A DNA stretch of 64,000 bases, taken from contig NW_026570348.1 of NCBI RefSeq assembly GCF_019649055.1, forward strand, positions 186,001 to 250,000, written 5' to 3'. Of the stretch, positions 1 to 19,695 are shown piece by piece; the stretch's first letter is position 1, and each line of letters starts with the position of its first letter. The translations under genes and the position numbers were made by a program. The DNA comes from Paramacrobiotus metropolitanus (Eukaryota; Tardigrada; Eutardigrada; Parachela; Macrobiotidae). The notes beneath the pieces were generated by a model. It saw only the letters and a program-made list of their open reading frames with translations, was not told the DNA's origin and did no database searches.

Positions 1-905
1 AAGTATAGCTGCAGTAAAAGCTTGACACCGTAGTGACCGCACACGTATAAATTGTGTGAAACAGCACTGCGATTCGCTCCGAATGCATTTCAATTTTCGG
101 ATCGGATTGGACGGATTCTCGTTTAGGATGCGCAGTGCGCGTTGCGCACCATGTATCTGTAGTACAGCACATTCTTCGTACTTTTAGGCATTTGATTTTA
201 TTCATCTCGCTTTCCTATTGTGCCAGGTGCATCAATGCAGTATCACTAACTAAATTACTACTGAATTTCGATGGTGATCTCGAGTTCGTGGTTAATAAAC
301 AAGCAAGGTACAGTATTCTGTACGCTCGCAAATGGACGAGTTCAGTACGAATACTGGGTAAGTACTCCAATCACAAACGGGGTTAGCGCTGAAATAATGG
401 TGTCTTGTCTGAAAGCAAAATTTCCGGTACTATATGATCGCAGTTTATGGGTGAGATGCGATCAGATGTGGGCAGGATCGGACGGAATTCTGTGACCTTT
501 ACCGCTCAGATGGGCCCGTACCAAGTTTGTGCGGCCTATCCTTACTTTCCGCTCTCACCTGTTAAAAGTCTTAGCAATACCTTCGTCAAAATGTTAAGTA
601 CTTAACTGGAGCCGATTGGTTGTTAATACTTTTCAGAGCACAGTTGTATTCGGTACGCCCAAGTGCATAGAGAGGGTCATTTGAGCACTGTCTGCCATAA
701 CTGCACAATGCACAGTTAAAGTTAGCAAGCGACCGTTGCAAACGTATGCTATGCTCCTATATAAGGAACTTGCAAGGCTATGGTTTAAATATGTACTTAT
801 ATTTATGAGGAAACAAACCCTCCTGTTTATGTTTGCAAGCGTATAAATACTAGAGTAGTACATCTCGCAGATAACAAGCCATTTTTTTCTTTAAGTAAAG
901 GTTTT

Positions 906-1045
906 CATCAGTCGCTACCACCATTTGCCATCTGGTGATGGAAAACGTAAAGACCTCGTGTTTTTACCAGCTGGTGATAGCGTGATACCATTACGCTTCC
1001 CGATATCGTATCGCCAGATGGCGAGGTGGTTGATGCCACACAGCT
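906..1045. repeat. Short imperfect inverted repeat, MITE-like
   Basis: The two ends share a motif around CCAGATGGC in opposite orientation, next to a GGTGGT/ACCACC match. The size and shape suit a short non-autonomous DNA element. No target-site duplication is clear. Confidence 0.3.
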
Positions 1046-1544
1046 TTCCCTCATAATTACTTGTAACGGTGTAGTTTTCGAAATTACAAGACCAGATTTC
1101 TTCAGAAAATGAAATTATTGAGAAAGAAGGCGTGAGAGTAATCTGCGTCGTAGGATTGTCATGGTTATTAATGGCCAGATTTATTATACGGTCTCTGCGT
1201 AGATTTTCATGGAAAGTGGCTACGAAGCAACATCCAAGCAGACTCGGACATTGCCATGCTACGAGCCGGAGTGTGTTAAATTTCGGTAAGATTTACGGTG
1301 AACCGAGATCACTAATTACAAATCGTTCCAGTTGCACATAGCTGGAGATTAAAATCCAGTGCAAAACTATCAACAGTAAAAAATCTTACCAGAACGAATA
1401 TAAAGCGCTTGGAGAACGGTAACCAGAATTAGGTAAATAAACTGAAAAACACGTCGACGCACACGATTTAGCTTTTCTCACTAAAGACCATTATTCGTGG
1501 TTGGCCTCAAAATGACGACCAACTCAGCTGAGTTCAAATACGAC

Positions 1545-1640
1545 AAACACAATAATGTAACACAGTATAGTAACACAATAATGTAATAATGGTAATGTAA
1601 TACAGTAATAATAGTGTAATACAGTAATGTAGTACGACAG
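1545..1640. repeat. Low-complexity tandem tract (AATGTAATA-like units)
   Basis: Irregular units built on AATGTAATACAGTA recur for about 95 bp. The minus-strand frame across it is a by-product of the repeat. Confidence 0.5.
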
Positions 1641-4600
1641 AAACTTCACCGTCACCCGCGCGACCTTTTAGCACGAGTACGTCTACGCACAAAAGCAGGC
1701 AAGTCAAAAACTGGGGAATTGCTGGATACTGGAACTGGAGAAACATGTGGCCCAATTGCATGTAAACCGTTTTCGATGAAGTAATACCGTAGTAATCTTT
1801 ATTCCGGGGAAAGTCTCGTCGTATGAGCCAAGCCAGTTGGGCACCATATTCAGTTTAATTTCAGTGTCAATCGCGGCACTGCGAAATATACTGGCAGCCG
1901 GCAGGTATATATACTGCTGATTGTTGAAAAAAGAAGCTGTACTTTATTAGCAGCTAGTTTAAATTTGGCCATGGTCCTGTTAAATTGTTAATTATGCATG
2001 CATAGTACTGCGTAGTAATGTGCTGCTGCGTATTTGTTCCAGTACAAAAAGAGGCGTGGACCGGAAATCCCGTCTGCTCGTACTGGACGCAAGTGCGTGA
2101 TGGACACCAACTAAAAACTGTTCACCTTGCATGTGCAGACCATTACTGCTCATATACTCGAGAACACAATCACTCTCTAAAACAATTCAAACTTCTGTAG
2201 AAGATGCAGTTTTTATTTTCATATGAGATGACCTTTATTTAGTTGATAGTGTTACGTTCAATGAAACTCCAGATTTTCCGATAACATTGCCGATAACATT
2301 GCCGGGTGCCGGTAAACAACCAACAAAATCTTATAATATTATCATTTATACGATATGTATTGTATATATAAGTATTATGGGAGCAACAGATGGAATCCTC
2401 ATCGACAGCTATTTATCTTGATCGATCGATGCTTGATTCAGGGCAGTGCTATAGTACGTAATATCAGAAAGAATGTACATTGTCCATTTATTCTGATATC
2501 TATATTCCTGGAGCACATACGGCAATACGGATCTTCCGAACTGGCTACGGCCGGTGTCTATGCCGAGTAGTAATCCCACTACGCGAGTTTAGAAAGTAGT
2601 TAAAAAATCGAAACAAAACTGCGAAATTATTCATATAATTAAGGTGTGCAATAATGCATTACTCATCGCATTTTTGATTTAATGCTGACAAATATCTGCA
2701 CACTATTTCATTACGGGCCCAATCTGCCTGCCGCTCGCTGATCACGAAAGAAATGCACATACTCACCAGATCTAGACGTACTGAGCGCTTTATAAAATAA
2801 TGTTGTTCAGTGCAGCCTTGCGTTGCATAACATGACGGCTCTTATCGCCCAGACATTTATAGTTATTACGTCGGCGATGGTTATTCGAAACTTGACAGAC
2901 ATTTTTATCTTCATGAGCATGCGAGCCGAACGAGTATATTCCCGGCATGTTCCGCGATCGCTGGGTGCCGAGCGCGCGCGCGCGCGTACCGAAAATAGCC
3001 ACGGCGAGTCTTGAGAAAAAAACATTCTGCAATGTGAGCAGTTTTTTGCTCTGAGACAGCATGCTACCGTGACGTACGTGGGAGCCAGCTCTCTCGTTGG
3101 ATAGTTGATCGCCCCAAGTGCCTGCAGCCAGCAGACGGGAGAACATGGAAGAATGCGAAGCGTATTGGATAACGCTGGGTCGTACTGCGAATGCCCAGGC
3201 ACGTACTCACCATGTGTCAAACGAAGAGCGCTGTTTTTTGCCTGTGGTTTAGGTTTCCGGCAGACCTAGAGCCGTACTTGACGTACCTTACATTATGCGG
3301 TGCAACGTCGCTGTCACGCACCGTAGTAATGTTAGTCTTGCAAATGTTTGCCCTTTAGTTTCCCGTTTCTCGTGATCGCGGCACCGTGGGCGCGTGGCAT
3401 CCCCGCATGCAGACAGCGAATTTGCCAGCCTGTTTTAGCGGATTTTAAACAAAACCAGTCAATTCAAAAATGCACAAGCTGATGTTGCATAAGAGCGTAA
3501 GACTGCAGGGATCAGGTGCATGACCTTTCGCATATACTAATATAGCTCACTGCGCGGGCACGATACAATCATGCAAGTGTAAGGGCTATGAATGTCTTCG
3601 CTCGGAAAGTTACGACCGTAAAAGTATTATAAAGTTTTCCGGAAGACCTTTACCAGAGACAAACAAAGCGGCTCGAATCAGTAGTAGTTGCGATGGAACA
3701 CGAAGTGACAGGAATACTGAAAGCCGAACCATTGACAGTACTTGTACCAATGTATATACCTGGAGAAAACTTAGTTTTCGTATTTGGGAGCGATCAACGA
3801 TTACTATACGACCGACTGGGCCATGCCGGTCGCAGTATATTTCTTTTAAAAAAACTTTCTTAGAGTTTTTTTTATTTGCTTGCACAAAATTCATGAACGA
3901 AATTACAAAAATGCTTTTTACATTAATTAAAATGCGCAACAGGAGCCGAGCAACTATTAAAGTGAAGAAGCTAAAATTTAAAACAACAAAAAATAATTAC
4001 GTTACGTACTCTTGTCACACCGCTAGCGTGTTCACGGTAGATTTTTATTATGGTATAGAATAAAATACTTAATCAATATAAATCGCACTAAAGACGAAAT
4101 TCCCACAATTAGGAACGTACAAAGTAGTTGCAGTTTTGCACTGAGTCATTAACGCAGCCGAAGATCTGGAAAACAAAGAAAAAACGCTTTCGGTAGGTAT
4201 GACGTGGCACTTCTTACGCCAGCCAATACAAATTCGCCACGTCAGCGACACGGCTTCCTGGAACCGGACCGACGGCGTGAATTAGATCGGCTATTTGTAG
4301 GCATCAAACGCCAGCCTGCCGCAAGCCAAGCCAACAGCCTGAGCCAGCCTATTGCACAGTCACCGCGTAGTGCACAACAGCTTTCATGTGGACGATTATG
4401 TGATTCCTGCTATTTCCATCTTATACATCCTTCACCAGCTCGGATGTGTTTTTTGCTGTACTCCTTCAACATCGGGGATCGGACTATCATTTAGACAGCT
4501 GATTTTTCTATCATCCCACTGGGATTGAGATTTATATTCATCTCATAAAAGGGGTGAGTGCCATTAAACAGCAGTCCCAGACGGGAACTGCATACAGGTA

Positions 4601-5405
4601 GTGTGAATGCCCGTCTCCAAAATTCCCTGTTCCTTTCGTATGGCTTGCAGCCGTAAACTACAAGGAAACCCATCCATTGCACCCTTTTGATACTTCTTAA
4701 TGGCTTGTTAATGCTGTGTGTCTTCTGGCAAATGAGAAGGTTCTCGCGTTCTACCGCGTATCAGAAAAGTAGTTTGTGTCCCGAAGGCAAATTTATTTAG
4801 AAGTAGTTTTTGTAATCATCTACATTGGCTGAAGCTGCGGAACAGGTCTGAGGAAAAGTAGCGGCGTCTGACTACGGACTTGCTGCACCAGTTCCGATTT
4901 TTTTCAGAAATTTCTCTGACGTGGGGCTTCGCTGTCACAATGCGTTTTCTCGGGGCCTTATCGAAATTAACTGTGGTTAAGGTTCATACTTAATCAGAGA
5001 TAAATTAATTATGAAATAGTCCAACCTGAAGAATTCTTACTTGCGCAGTTAGCGAGAGTTGTAACGATTAAATTATTGTGGTGACGCATCCACGACAGCG
5101 ATACAGGGAACGTGCATGCGAGAATTAACTTACGATTTTTCAATTTTTTTTGTGGAATTCACCCAACGATGATTTACGTAGAATCTCTTTAACCCGGAAA
5201 TCGACCATCGTGGGATTATTGTGGACTGGCGTCCACGCAGTGTGTCATTGATCACCGGCAGCAGCAGTCTCCGTTGATTCCCGGGGAGTACACAGACCGT
5301 GGAGCAATAACCCCTCCATCGATCCGCAGGAGGAGCGGCGCGGCGTGTGTGTCCTCTATTTAATCTTTTTTATCCTTATCTCTCCTTCCCCCCTCTCGCG
5401 TTACG

Positions 5406-12943
<7,538 letters not shown>

Positions 12944-13856
12944 CAACTCTCTCCCCGTCAATGACACACACCCCCCGAATTCTGTGCTTAACCAGTTCGT
13001 TACGTCCGTGCCTCACTTCCCGCTTAATCCTACCACGCTGGGCGGAAAAAACTAAAATTACGGTGTTGTTTCTTTTAATTAAAAAAAATTAAATTTTTAA
13101 AAAAATCTTAGTAATTTAGGGGGAAATTCTTTCTTCAATGCATGGTGGGGAAAGGTTGCCCGTTGATCTGGCGTTTCAGTGCGCGTAAAACAATAGTCGA
13201 TGGGACGGTGATCGTCGTCGTCGTCTCGGGTTTGTGTGTAAATATTCGGGCGGAGTGAAGGGGAAATGACGATTGAGAATTTTGTTTCGATTTGCGTGAT
13301 AGAGAATTTTCGTCGTTAATTTTTCTTTCTCTCTGGTTGGCATACATTATATGTAAGTGGTGGTTATTTATGATCGTAACTGTTGCGCTCCCCTGTTGTT
13401 TTGTTGTTTTTTAAGAAAAATTTGATTTAAACTAACACTGCGGTTTTACACGGTATGATGAATAACGGAAGAGTACTCGCAAGTCGAATCTGGATTTGAT
13501 TTGCCGGGTAATTTAAATCGCTCTGGTATTTTTTTGATTGTCGATTTTATTCATACCCAACACCTTGGTTTTTGGCGCGTGCTGTGGCTTGCTGCTTCTT
13601 TTTGATTTATCCTCCGTGTGGTTATTTTGGTTGTTCACCCTTTGATTAAAAACAAGTCAAACACCGCGTTTCCTGTGTTGTTGTTGTCGTGTTCGGTTCT
13701 CTCCGCTTTAGTACAGTTACCGCGTTAAATGGTGGCGGATTTATATCTGCAAACATCAGATCCCACAGCTTGTAAAATTCATAATTTAATCGTCACTGCT
13801 TTGCTTTTATCCTTAACATTTTTCTCTTTACTTATATCTTTAAGTTTTAAATAACC

Positions 13857-13862
13857 AATAAA
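13857..13862 (+). promoter_or_regulatory. Candidate poly(A) signal, long SERCA isoform
   Basis: An AATAAA hexamer lies about 0.9 kb past the long-isoform stop codon and upstream of the alternative terminal exon. Whether it is used cannot be told from sequence alone. Confidence 0.3.
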
Positions 13863-14620
13863 AAGTAGAAACCCGAAAGTTCTTTTTCCAGTATTAAAAT
13901 ACGTCTAATTTTTTTCCGGTACTAATAAAACGTTTTAAATTAGGTTAGTTACGTTTTGTATTAGTAAAAGCGTTTTAAATTAGCAGAAAATGATCTACTG
14001 AATTTCATGATTATTTGTATTCTAGTTGATCACAAAATTAATTATTTAAATTATCCAGTTAACTTAATAAAGAATATTTTTTTACTGCGCTATTTCGAAA
14101 ACAATCCATACACGCATGGATTATAAGTAAAAATAGTGGTTTGTTAAATTTGCGTAATACGACTGAGTTCGAGCAAAATTCGTTAAAGCAAAAGGGTTTT
14201 TTGTGCACTTTCCGCAAAAACGCTGCACGAATAATTCCACCGGTAATCGACACTGTAGTTGTCGTTCTAACTGTGAGAGTGTCCTGCATGGTTTATTTTT
14301 GTTTGTGTGTTTCCGGTTCCCTGTGTCTTGCTCATTGCATGCCCTGTTACCCTGTGCGTTTCCTTCTAGGTCCCAAATTTAGGGAGCATCTGCATGATAA
14401 GGACAAAAACTTGTGATAAATTAAGTGTGTGTTTCTGCATGTTTAACAGTAAGTGCACGCTGTCTGTGTATATGGATGTTGGTGGTGACGGTCTGATTAA
14501 CAATGTCGTGTGTGACCTTTCTTCCTTCCTTTAATTCTTCTCCTGGTTTGGGACTTTCCTATTTTTTCTGTGGGATATTTCGTTGTTTTTTATGTTGGCG
14601 TTTTCATTTGTTCCACACAG

Positions 14621-14673
14621 AAAACTTGACAATGGGTGGCGGCAAGAAGAAAGTCGAAGCCAAAAATCATTAA
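14621..14673 (+). CDS. SERCA: Alternative SERCA terminal exon (short C-terminus)
   Basis: Exon 15 contains an internal donor at 12861 (GTAAGA). Using it leaves one base of a codon, and the acceptor CACACAG just before 14621 restores the frame exactly. The joined reading is KIGE, then ENLTMGGGKKKVEAKNH and a stop, about 1013 residues in all. The hydrophobic tail of the long form is replaced by a short lysine-rich one. SERCA genes in vertebrates and crustaceans are known to swap C-termini by 3' splicing, which supports the reading. The phase match and strong splice sites are seen directly; use in vivo is inferred. A near-identical copy lies at 45757-45809. Confidence 0.75.
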
Positions 14674-15364
14674 GCGCAGCGCTGTTATATTTTACACGCG
14701 ATCCTGTGTCATTTTTGTTGCAAATTATTCGGCATAATCAAATCCCTCCTCGATGATGCAACCATACCCTCTTTGCAAACCTGATCTGATGTTGGAAAAT
14801 TATATATGTATCGTCCATAAAAAACCACGCCAAAAAACCTGGAAAAAAATGGAGAATTTGTATCCGATGTTAAATCTCCCTTGTGCTATGTTTTCGAACT
14901 GTTGTTTCGTTATCTTCCCGGCGGCGCGCCCAAACCACGGTGGATTATCATCATGCGGAATGAGTTTTTCGTTGTGATTCTGTTTTTTTTTCTTCGGCGG
15001 AAACAGATCGTCCGAGCTGTTGTCCGCGGTAGCGTTGCGTTTTTCCACTGTGTGCCTCGGCTGTTTTATTTAAATAATGTTAATATTATTATTATTAGTG
15101 TTAGATACTGTACCGGCTCTGTTGAATGATAACCACCGGAAGTGCTTCCATTTGGTGCCTTAGTTAATACTGCAGTAGCGTGGTGAAATGTATAGTGCTG
15201 CTCTTATATGCTCCCGGTTTGTTCTTTAGTTTTGTTGGGTTTAAATGGGTTCTACAAAAATATATACGTGCCTTTATTACGTGCTGTTGTAACATGACCA
15301 GCCTGTTAATTTATACTGTGAGTCGGCTAGTCAGTAGTTTATCTGACGGTTAGGTTTAGTTGGC

Positions 15365-15370
15365 AATAAA
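15365..15370 (+). promoter_or_regulatory. Candidate poly(A) signal, short SERCA isoform
   Basis: An AATAAA lies about 0.7 kb past the alternative stop codon. It is conserved in the duplicated arm near 46542. Confidence 0.3.
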
Positions 15371-16520
15371 GCTAGAAAACTGTAGAGCAGCGGCTGTGTC
15401 AATATATATTTCGCCATCTGATCGACAGCATATAGACAATTTAAAGCTGGAATCTGTTCAGTACAATTTAAAGCTGGAATCGTCCCGGCCTTTTTTTAAT
15501 TCCATGAAAGTCAAAAAATGTGACCGGCAAAAAGTACGGCATACTGAACTAAAGCTATCAAAATATAATACAGTACTTCGCAGTTTCCACAGATCGAGAG
15601 CTGCGTAACCAACTCGAAAAGCGTCGGATACCGTAAATGGCTGTTTATTTTGTGTACGGGTTCGAATGCGGCCTCTCGTAAGGATCGAAGAAGATATATG
15701 TTGCAACTTACAGATCGTGAAAAAACGGCACTAGTACCGTGATTAATCTTTCCGATCAATATCGGAATTATTAAAAAAAATTTTGGAGAGATTCATGTGA
15801 CTTTGGACGATTTTGTGCAGTTTCTCCAGACCATCCCGTACACCCGATACATCCACAATTTCGCATGCCAGAATGACGAACGATGCCATGTACGTTAAGG
15901 TCTACAAGCATTAGGCTGTAATTTATATCGGCGTTTCCGCTCCGCTTACGTTGCGAAGGTCGACTGCAGAAATTTTAAAACCAAACAAACTTGCTAGAAG
16001 TTTTTACCTTGGCGATGAAGTGCCCCGTTATCCGGCACACATGTCCAGCATAGAAAACCGGTACGGCTTTTTCGCTGATTTTTCCTAGTCGCTGGAAATC
16101 CTCACCGAGAGTCGGTGCTTCCTAGAGCAACAGTCGCAAATATTATATATGTACATATCGCTTTCATTGCAGTATGTGATGTAACATGACTACCTTTTTG
16201 TTTCATGGTGCAGTGCGATTTGTATGCATACGTACGTATGCGTACATGTATGACTCGTACTGGCTACATACGTTTTCAACGGCTTGGACGCTAGTTTGCA
16301 ATGCAGTAGGAAAATTTGTAGTGTAATGGATGCGTATCTCATCGCTCACCGAAACTGCATATTAACTAGCAAATCGCTTCTACAAAGTACTGACAAAGCA
16401 TAAATTGGCATTTAAAAAGTACTTCGTTTTTTTAATTCGTGAAAAGCAATAACGCTCTGCAAAAATATTCCGTATCGTAACTCAAAAATAAAAATAATTG
16501 TCGCTTATCTACTGTATATA

Positions 16521-16713
16521 GGGGGCAAAAGTAAACGTGTTCCACCGTTCCCCTGTACTGCTGCCGTCACCCGACTGGAGTTTGACGTTGTGGCTGAACA
16601 TGGCGCTTATGTACCGCGCCAGATTTAACCACATGTATTGCCGTAACGTCACACTCCAGGCGGGTGACGGCAGCAGTACAGGGGAACGGTGGAACGCGTT
16701 TACTTTCGCCCCT
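16521..16713. mobile_element. 193-bp MITE with ~67-bp inverted repeats and TATATA target duplication
   Basis: The two ends are near-perfect inverted copies; the left end begins GGGGGCAAAAGTAAACG. TATATA flanks both sides (16515-16520 and 16714-16719). The duplicated arm has a single TATATA at 47656-47661 with no insert, which proves insertion and fixes the borders. Its inner core resembles the element at about 53774-53977. A TA-rich target suits Tc1/mariner-type elements, but the family is not certain. Confidence 0.85.
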
Positions 16714-16996
16714 TATATAATCGCGTAAAGTGAGTATTTTGTGACTAGATTTGTTCGATTTAACGTGCGAACTGCTTTTCGCTTTCTATTCAGATGAAAC
16801 AATTTTTAATGCCTTACTGCGGCTGATGGCCTCTCCACATCTCCCAAGCGATTCAATTGAACGACACCCCACAGTCGATAATAACCATCGGCAATCTGCT
16901 GACCCTGCAGTGTATGAAAATTACGAGTATACAGCATGTACAGTACAAATACAACCTGTTGTAATGCGTACGGTTATACCCGCAGCGCCCATCGTG

Positions 16997-17940
16997 TCAC
17001 GAGAAATATTTACATAATCGGTGTGCAATCGAAATACATACACAAGGATTTACCGTCTGTTCAACTTGTGCCATGGGGATCAAACACACCGTGGCGTGCG
17101 ACAGGAACACCATAACAGCATAAACAACCGGGATCCGTACATACAGCGGCGACAATTTCTGCCCTTCATAGGCAAAGCCCGCCACGAGCGTGGCCACGTT
17201 GCCGAACGCGGTCAGACAGTCCAGTCCGTAAATAAAAAACAACGCCCGACTGAAGGTCGCATTCAGCCGCTCACACAGCGCCACTGTCTCGTAGTGCACA
17301 TTCCCCATTTGCGATACATCCACACTCAACAAGACGCTGTTCCCCGGGGAAATACTGCGCAGTTTACTCCGCAGTTGATTCTGCCAAGTCAGAATGCGCT
17401 GCAGCGTCTGCCGTCTGGTTTTGGAAGTGCGCAAAGGTTATCAGAGTGCCTAACAGCAGCTGCGTCAATAACAGCGGACCGGTATTAAAAATCCACCAGA
17501 ATATGACAAACTGGTACACGATGAACACAATCGGCACAGGTTCAAAGGAATCTGAAGCGTAAAACGAATTCTGTCGGCCGATGAGAATGGATATCTGCGT
17601 ATACGACCACACGTTTGCAGTCGAAATTAGCGGTAAACACGTCACGGCTCCGAAGATCCTGATGGACTACGGGTTGGGTGGTTAATCGAGTGAGGCGATC
17701 CAACGGCCGCTTGGATGATCAGATTGTTTGTGGGAAAGTACAGCCGGTGCGGCCCTATTGGGTGATTATCAAGAGCACACGGCGGAGCAGCAAATCCATG
17801 AACCCGTTAACAGAAGGATACCGATAACGCGTAAAAGTATGTCGAAATTTTTTTCAGTTTTGGCAGCGAATGCTCAGGGATAAAGGCGCAGCTAACCAGG
17901 TAAGGACTGCGAAGCCGGTTATACCGTTATGCTGTATATG
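16997..17940 (-). pseudogene. Broken seven-transmembrane receptor (duplicate of 47939-49039)
   Basis: This copy matches the intact receptor in arm 2 over its last two thirds. Near 17408-17416 a 7-bp tandem duplication (CAGACGGCAGACG) shifts the frame. Upstream, about 95 bp present in the intact copy is missing near 17690, and similarity stops near 17940 before the N-terminus. Transmembrane stretches such as FWWIFNTGPLLLTQLLLG are still readable in separate frames. Confidence 0.8.
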
Positions 17941-18020
17941 AGAATGCATGTTATACTCGCACTAGTAATTTCCAGCGATTTGCTCGCGAATGGAAATACG
18001 CTTTACCGCATATTCCCGAC

Positions 18021-18713
18021 TTATGGGAAATGGCCCGGTACATAGCGTCCAAAATGGTATACATACACTAAAACTTTCGCTTGCGCGCACTCCGAATCAC
18101 TTTTTTGTAATACTTTATGTCATTCTAAAGCTGAGTGATTTGTTTACATTGTTCTGAACACCGTGTGCGCGCGCAACATCCGGTTGCCGAGTTATAGTGC
18201 AACAAAATGGGCGAAATGTAAAATGCATTGTCGCGCACCAAAAGTCTGGTTATTACTCGATCTTTTTGAAACTTTGCTGTAAAAGACACATCGCCATAAG
18301 GTCGAAAGTGAACCAATTTCAGATTCACAGCATTTTTTCCGATTTTAAAATGAATTTCAAAAATTTTAGAATTCATTTTAAAATTATGGGAAAATGGTAT
18401 GAACCTGAAATTGGTTCACTTTCGACCTTATGGCCATGTATTTTTTACAGCAAAGTTTCAAGAAAATCGGGTAATAACCAGACTTTTGGTGCACGACAAT
18501 GCATTTAACCTTTTCGCCCATTTTGTTGCACCATATCTCGGCAACCGGATGTTGCGCGCGCAAGCGGTTTTCAGGACAATGTAAACAAATCATTTAGCTT
18601 TAGAATGACATGAAGTATTACAAAAAAGTGATTCGGAGTGCGCACAAGCGAAAGTTTTAGTATATGTAATATGTATACCATTTGGACGCTATGTACCGGG
18701 CCATTTTCCTTAA
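18021..18713. mobile_element. Foldback element, TTAA-type family, copy 1
   Basis: Nearly the whole 0.69 kb is a long inverted repeat folding around 18350. The ends carry ATGGCCCGGTACATAGCG in opposite orientation, flanked by TTAT and TTAA. A GCGCGCAACATCCGGTTGC block is shared with the copies at 25665 and 26728. It has no transposase. The overlapping open frames on both strands are palindrome artefacts. Confidence 0.75.
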
Positions 18714-19440
18714 GCAGAAAATTTTTTTAGCAGTCTGCAACAACTTACAACTTTCAAAGGCTACTTACTTAATCCCAATCATCTTCGTACCCAAACATCC
18801 CCCAACCCAACCAATAACAGCGACCGGGACACCGGAACTGCATTAACGGCTGGGTGTAGCTGCAGCAATTGGCCGGTGGCGCCAAAAACGCAGCATGGCG
18901 GAATAAGATTCGCAACCTGGACAAATGTAACGTACCACCGTATATGTGTGAATTCATCCCATTTAAAGAGACTAGCGCTGAAATATGCTCTCCGTCGAGA
19001 GCTCCTCCGAGGAACGCATCTACATCGCAGCGCGAGCTCAGACTGGAAAGACGGCCCTGGCAATGAGGCGGAAATCATTGTTTGGTAAAACTACTGACTA
19101 CTGAGTGTGAGAAAAATCATAGTCATGAAGTTTTTGGCTGTGGTTCCATTGGAGATTATCTGTTCACCCGTTCTTACTGAAACTAAAGGACATCCGGTAA
19201 TGGTTCTAGTTTTTTGTTGTTCTATATTGCAGTGGTTCGCTTTTACTTGAACGTCCTCCTGCTGACCATGACTAGACTTTTAGTGCGTTTAGGGTTTGTT
19301 TGCTCATTGGATTAACTGCGATCTCAGACTGAACTAAACTAACTAACTATAAGTAACTAACACCTTGAAAAAGCCATTAGAACGAGTCATGCCGAAATGG
19401 TACTGCAGAATACCAGAATCCTATTTAAAATTAAAAAGCA
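18714..19440. other. Intergenic, no recognised gene
   Basis: A minus-strand frame of about 99 codons (18779-19078) and two short plus-strand frames overlap each other. None matches a family I recognise or has clear splice context. I would leave this stretch unannotated. Confidence 0.4.
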
Positions 19441-19663
19441 CGTAATTAATTATTACGGAGAAAATTGACCAGGCGCTTGGTCGAATAACTTCCTGGTTCA
19501 GCGAAAATTCTTTGTGCTTAAATGAACGGAAATGCAAGCTGATGTATGTCTGTTCAGAGCAGCACAGAGATAATTCTCAACCGTCAGTGAAACTTAACGA
19601 TCAGACGCTGGAGGTGGAAAAGTGCGTACGCTACCTGGGAGTCGACATTGATCAGCACCTTAA

Positions 19664-19695
<32 letters not shown>

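Larger units (their letters stand above)
1..5300. other. Gene-poor region upstream of SERCA
   Basis: I see no supportable gene here. Open frames are short (under 140 codons), AT-rich, overlapping and without recognisable domains. The stretch holds a short imperfect inverted repeat near 906-1045, a low-complexity AT-rich tandem tract near 1545-1640 and a GC-dinucleotide run near 2967-2990. Distal regulatory sequence for SERCA may lie here, but no specific site can be supported. Confidence 0.5.
12975..17945. repeat. Segmental duplication, arm 1
   Basis: This tract is collinear and in the same orientation with 44505-48975. It starts about 30 bp past the long SERCA stop and covers the 3' flank, the alternative SERCA exon and a receptor gene. 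Differences: arm 1 keeps about 287 bp (near 12997-13283) missing from arm 2, carries a 193-bp MITE at 16521-16713, and has lost part of the receptor. Long stretches are nearly identical. Confidence 0.9.

Noticed and set aside
2790-3220. Two overlapping minus-strand frames of 118 and 137 codons
   Set aside because: They overlap in different frames, cross a GC-dinucleotide run and match no family.
14753-15129. Short frames downstream of the alternative SERCA exon
   Set aside because: They lie in the 3' untranslated region and overlap each other; repeats of the same frames in arm 2 are due to the duplication.
16751-17017. 88-codon plus-strand frame conserved in both duplication arms (also 47693-47959)
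   Set aside because: The arms are nearly identical in DNA, so conservation says nothing about coding; no motif and no promoter.
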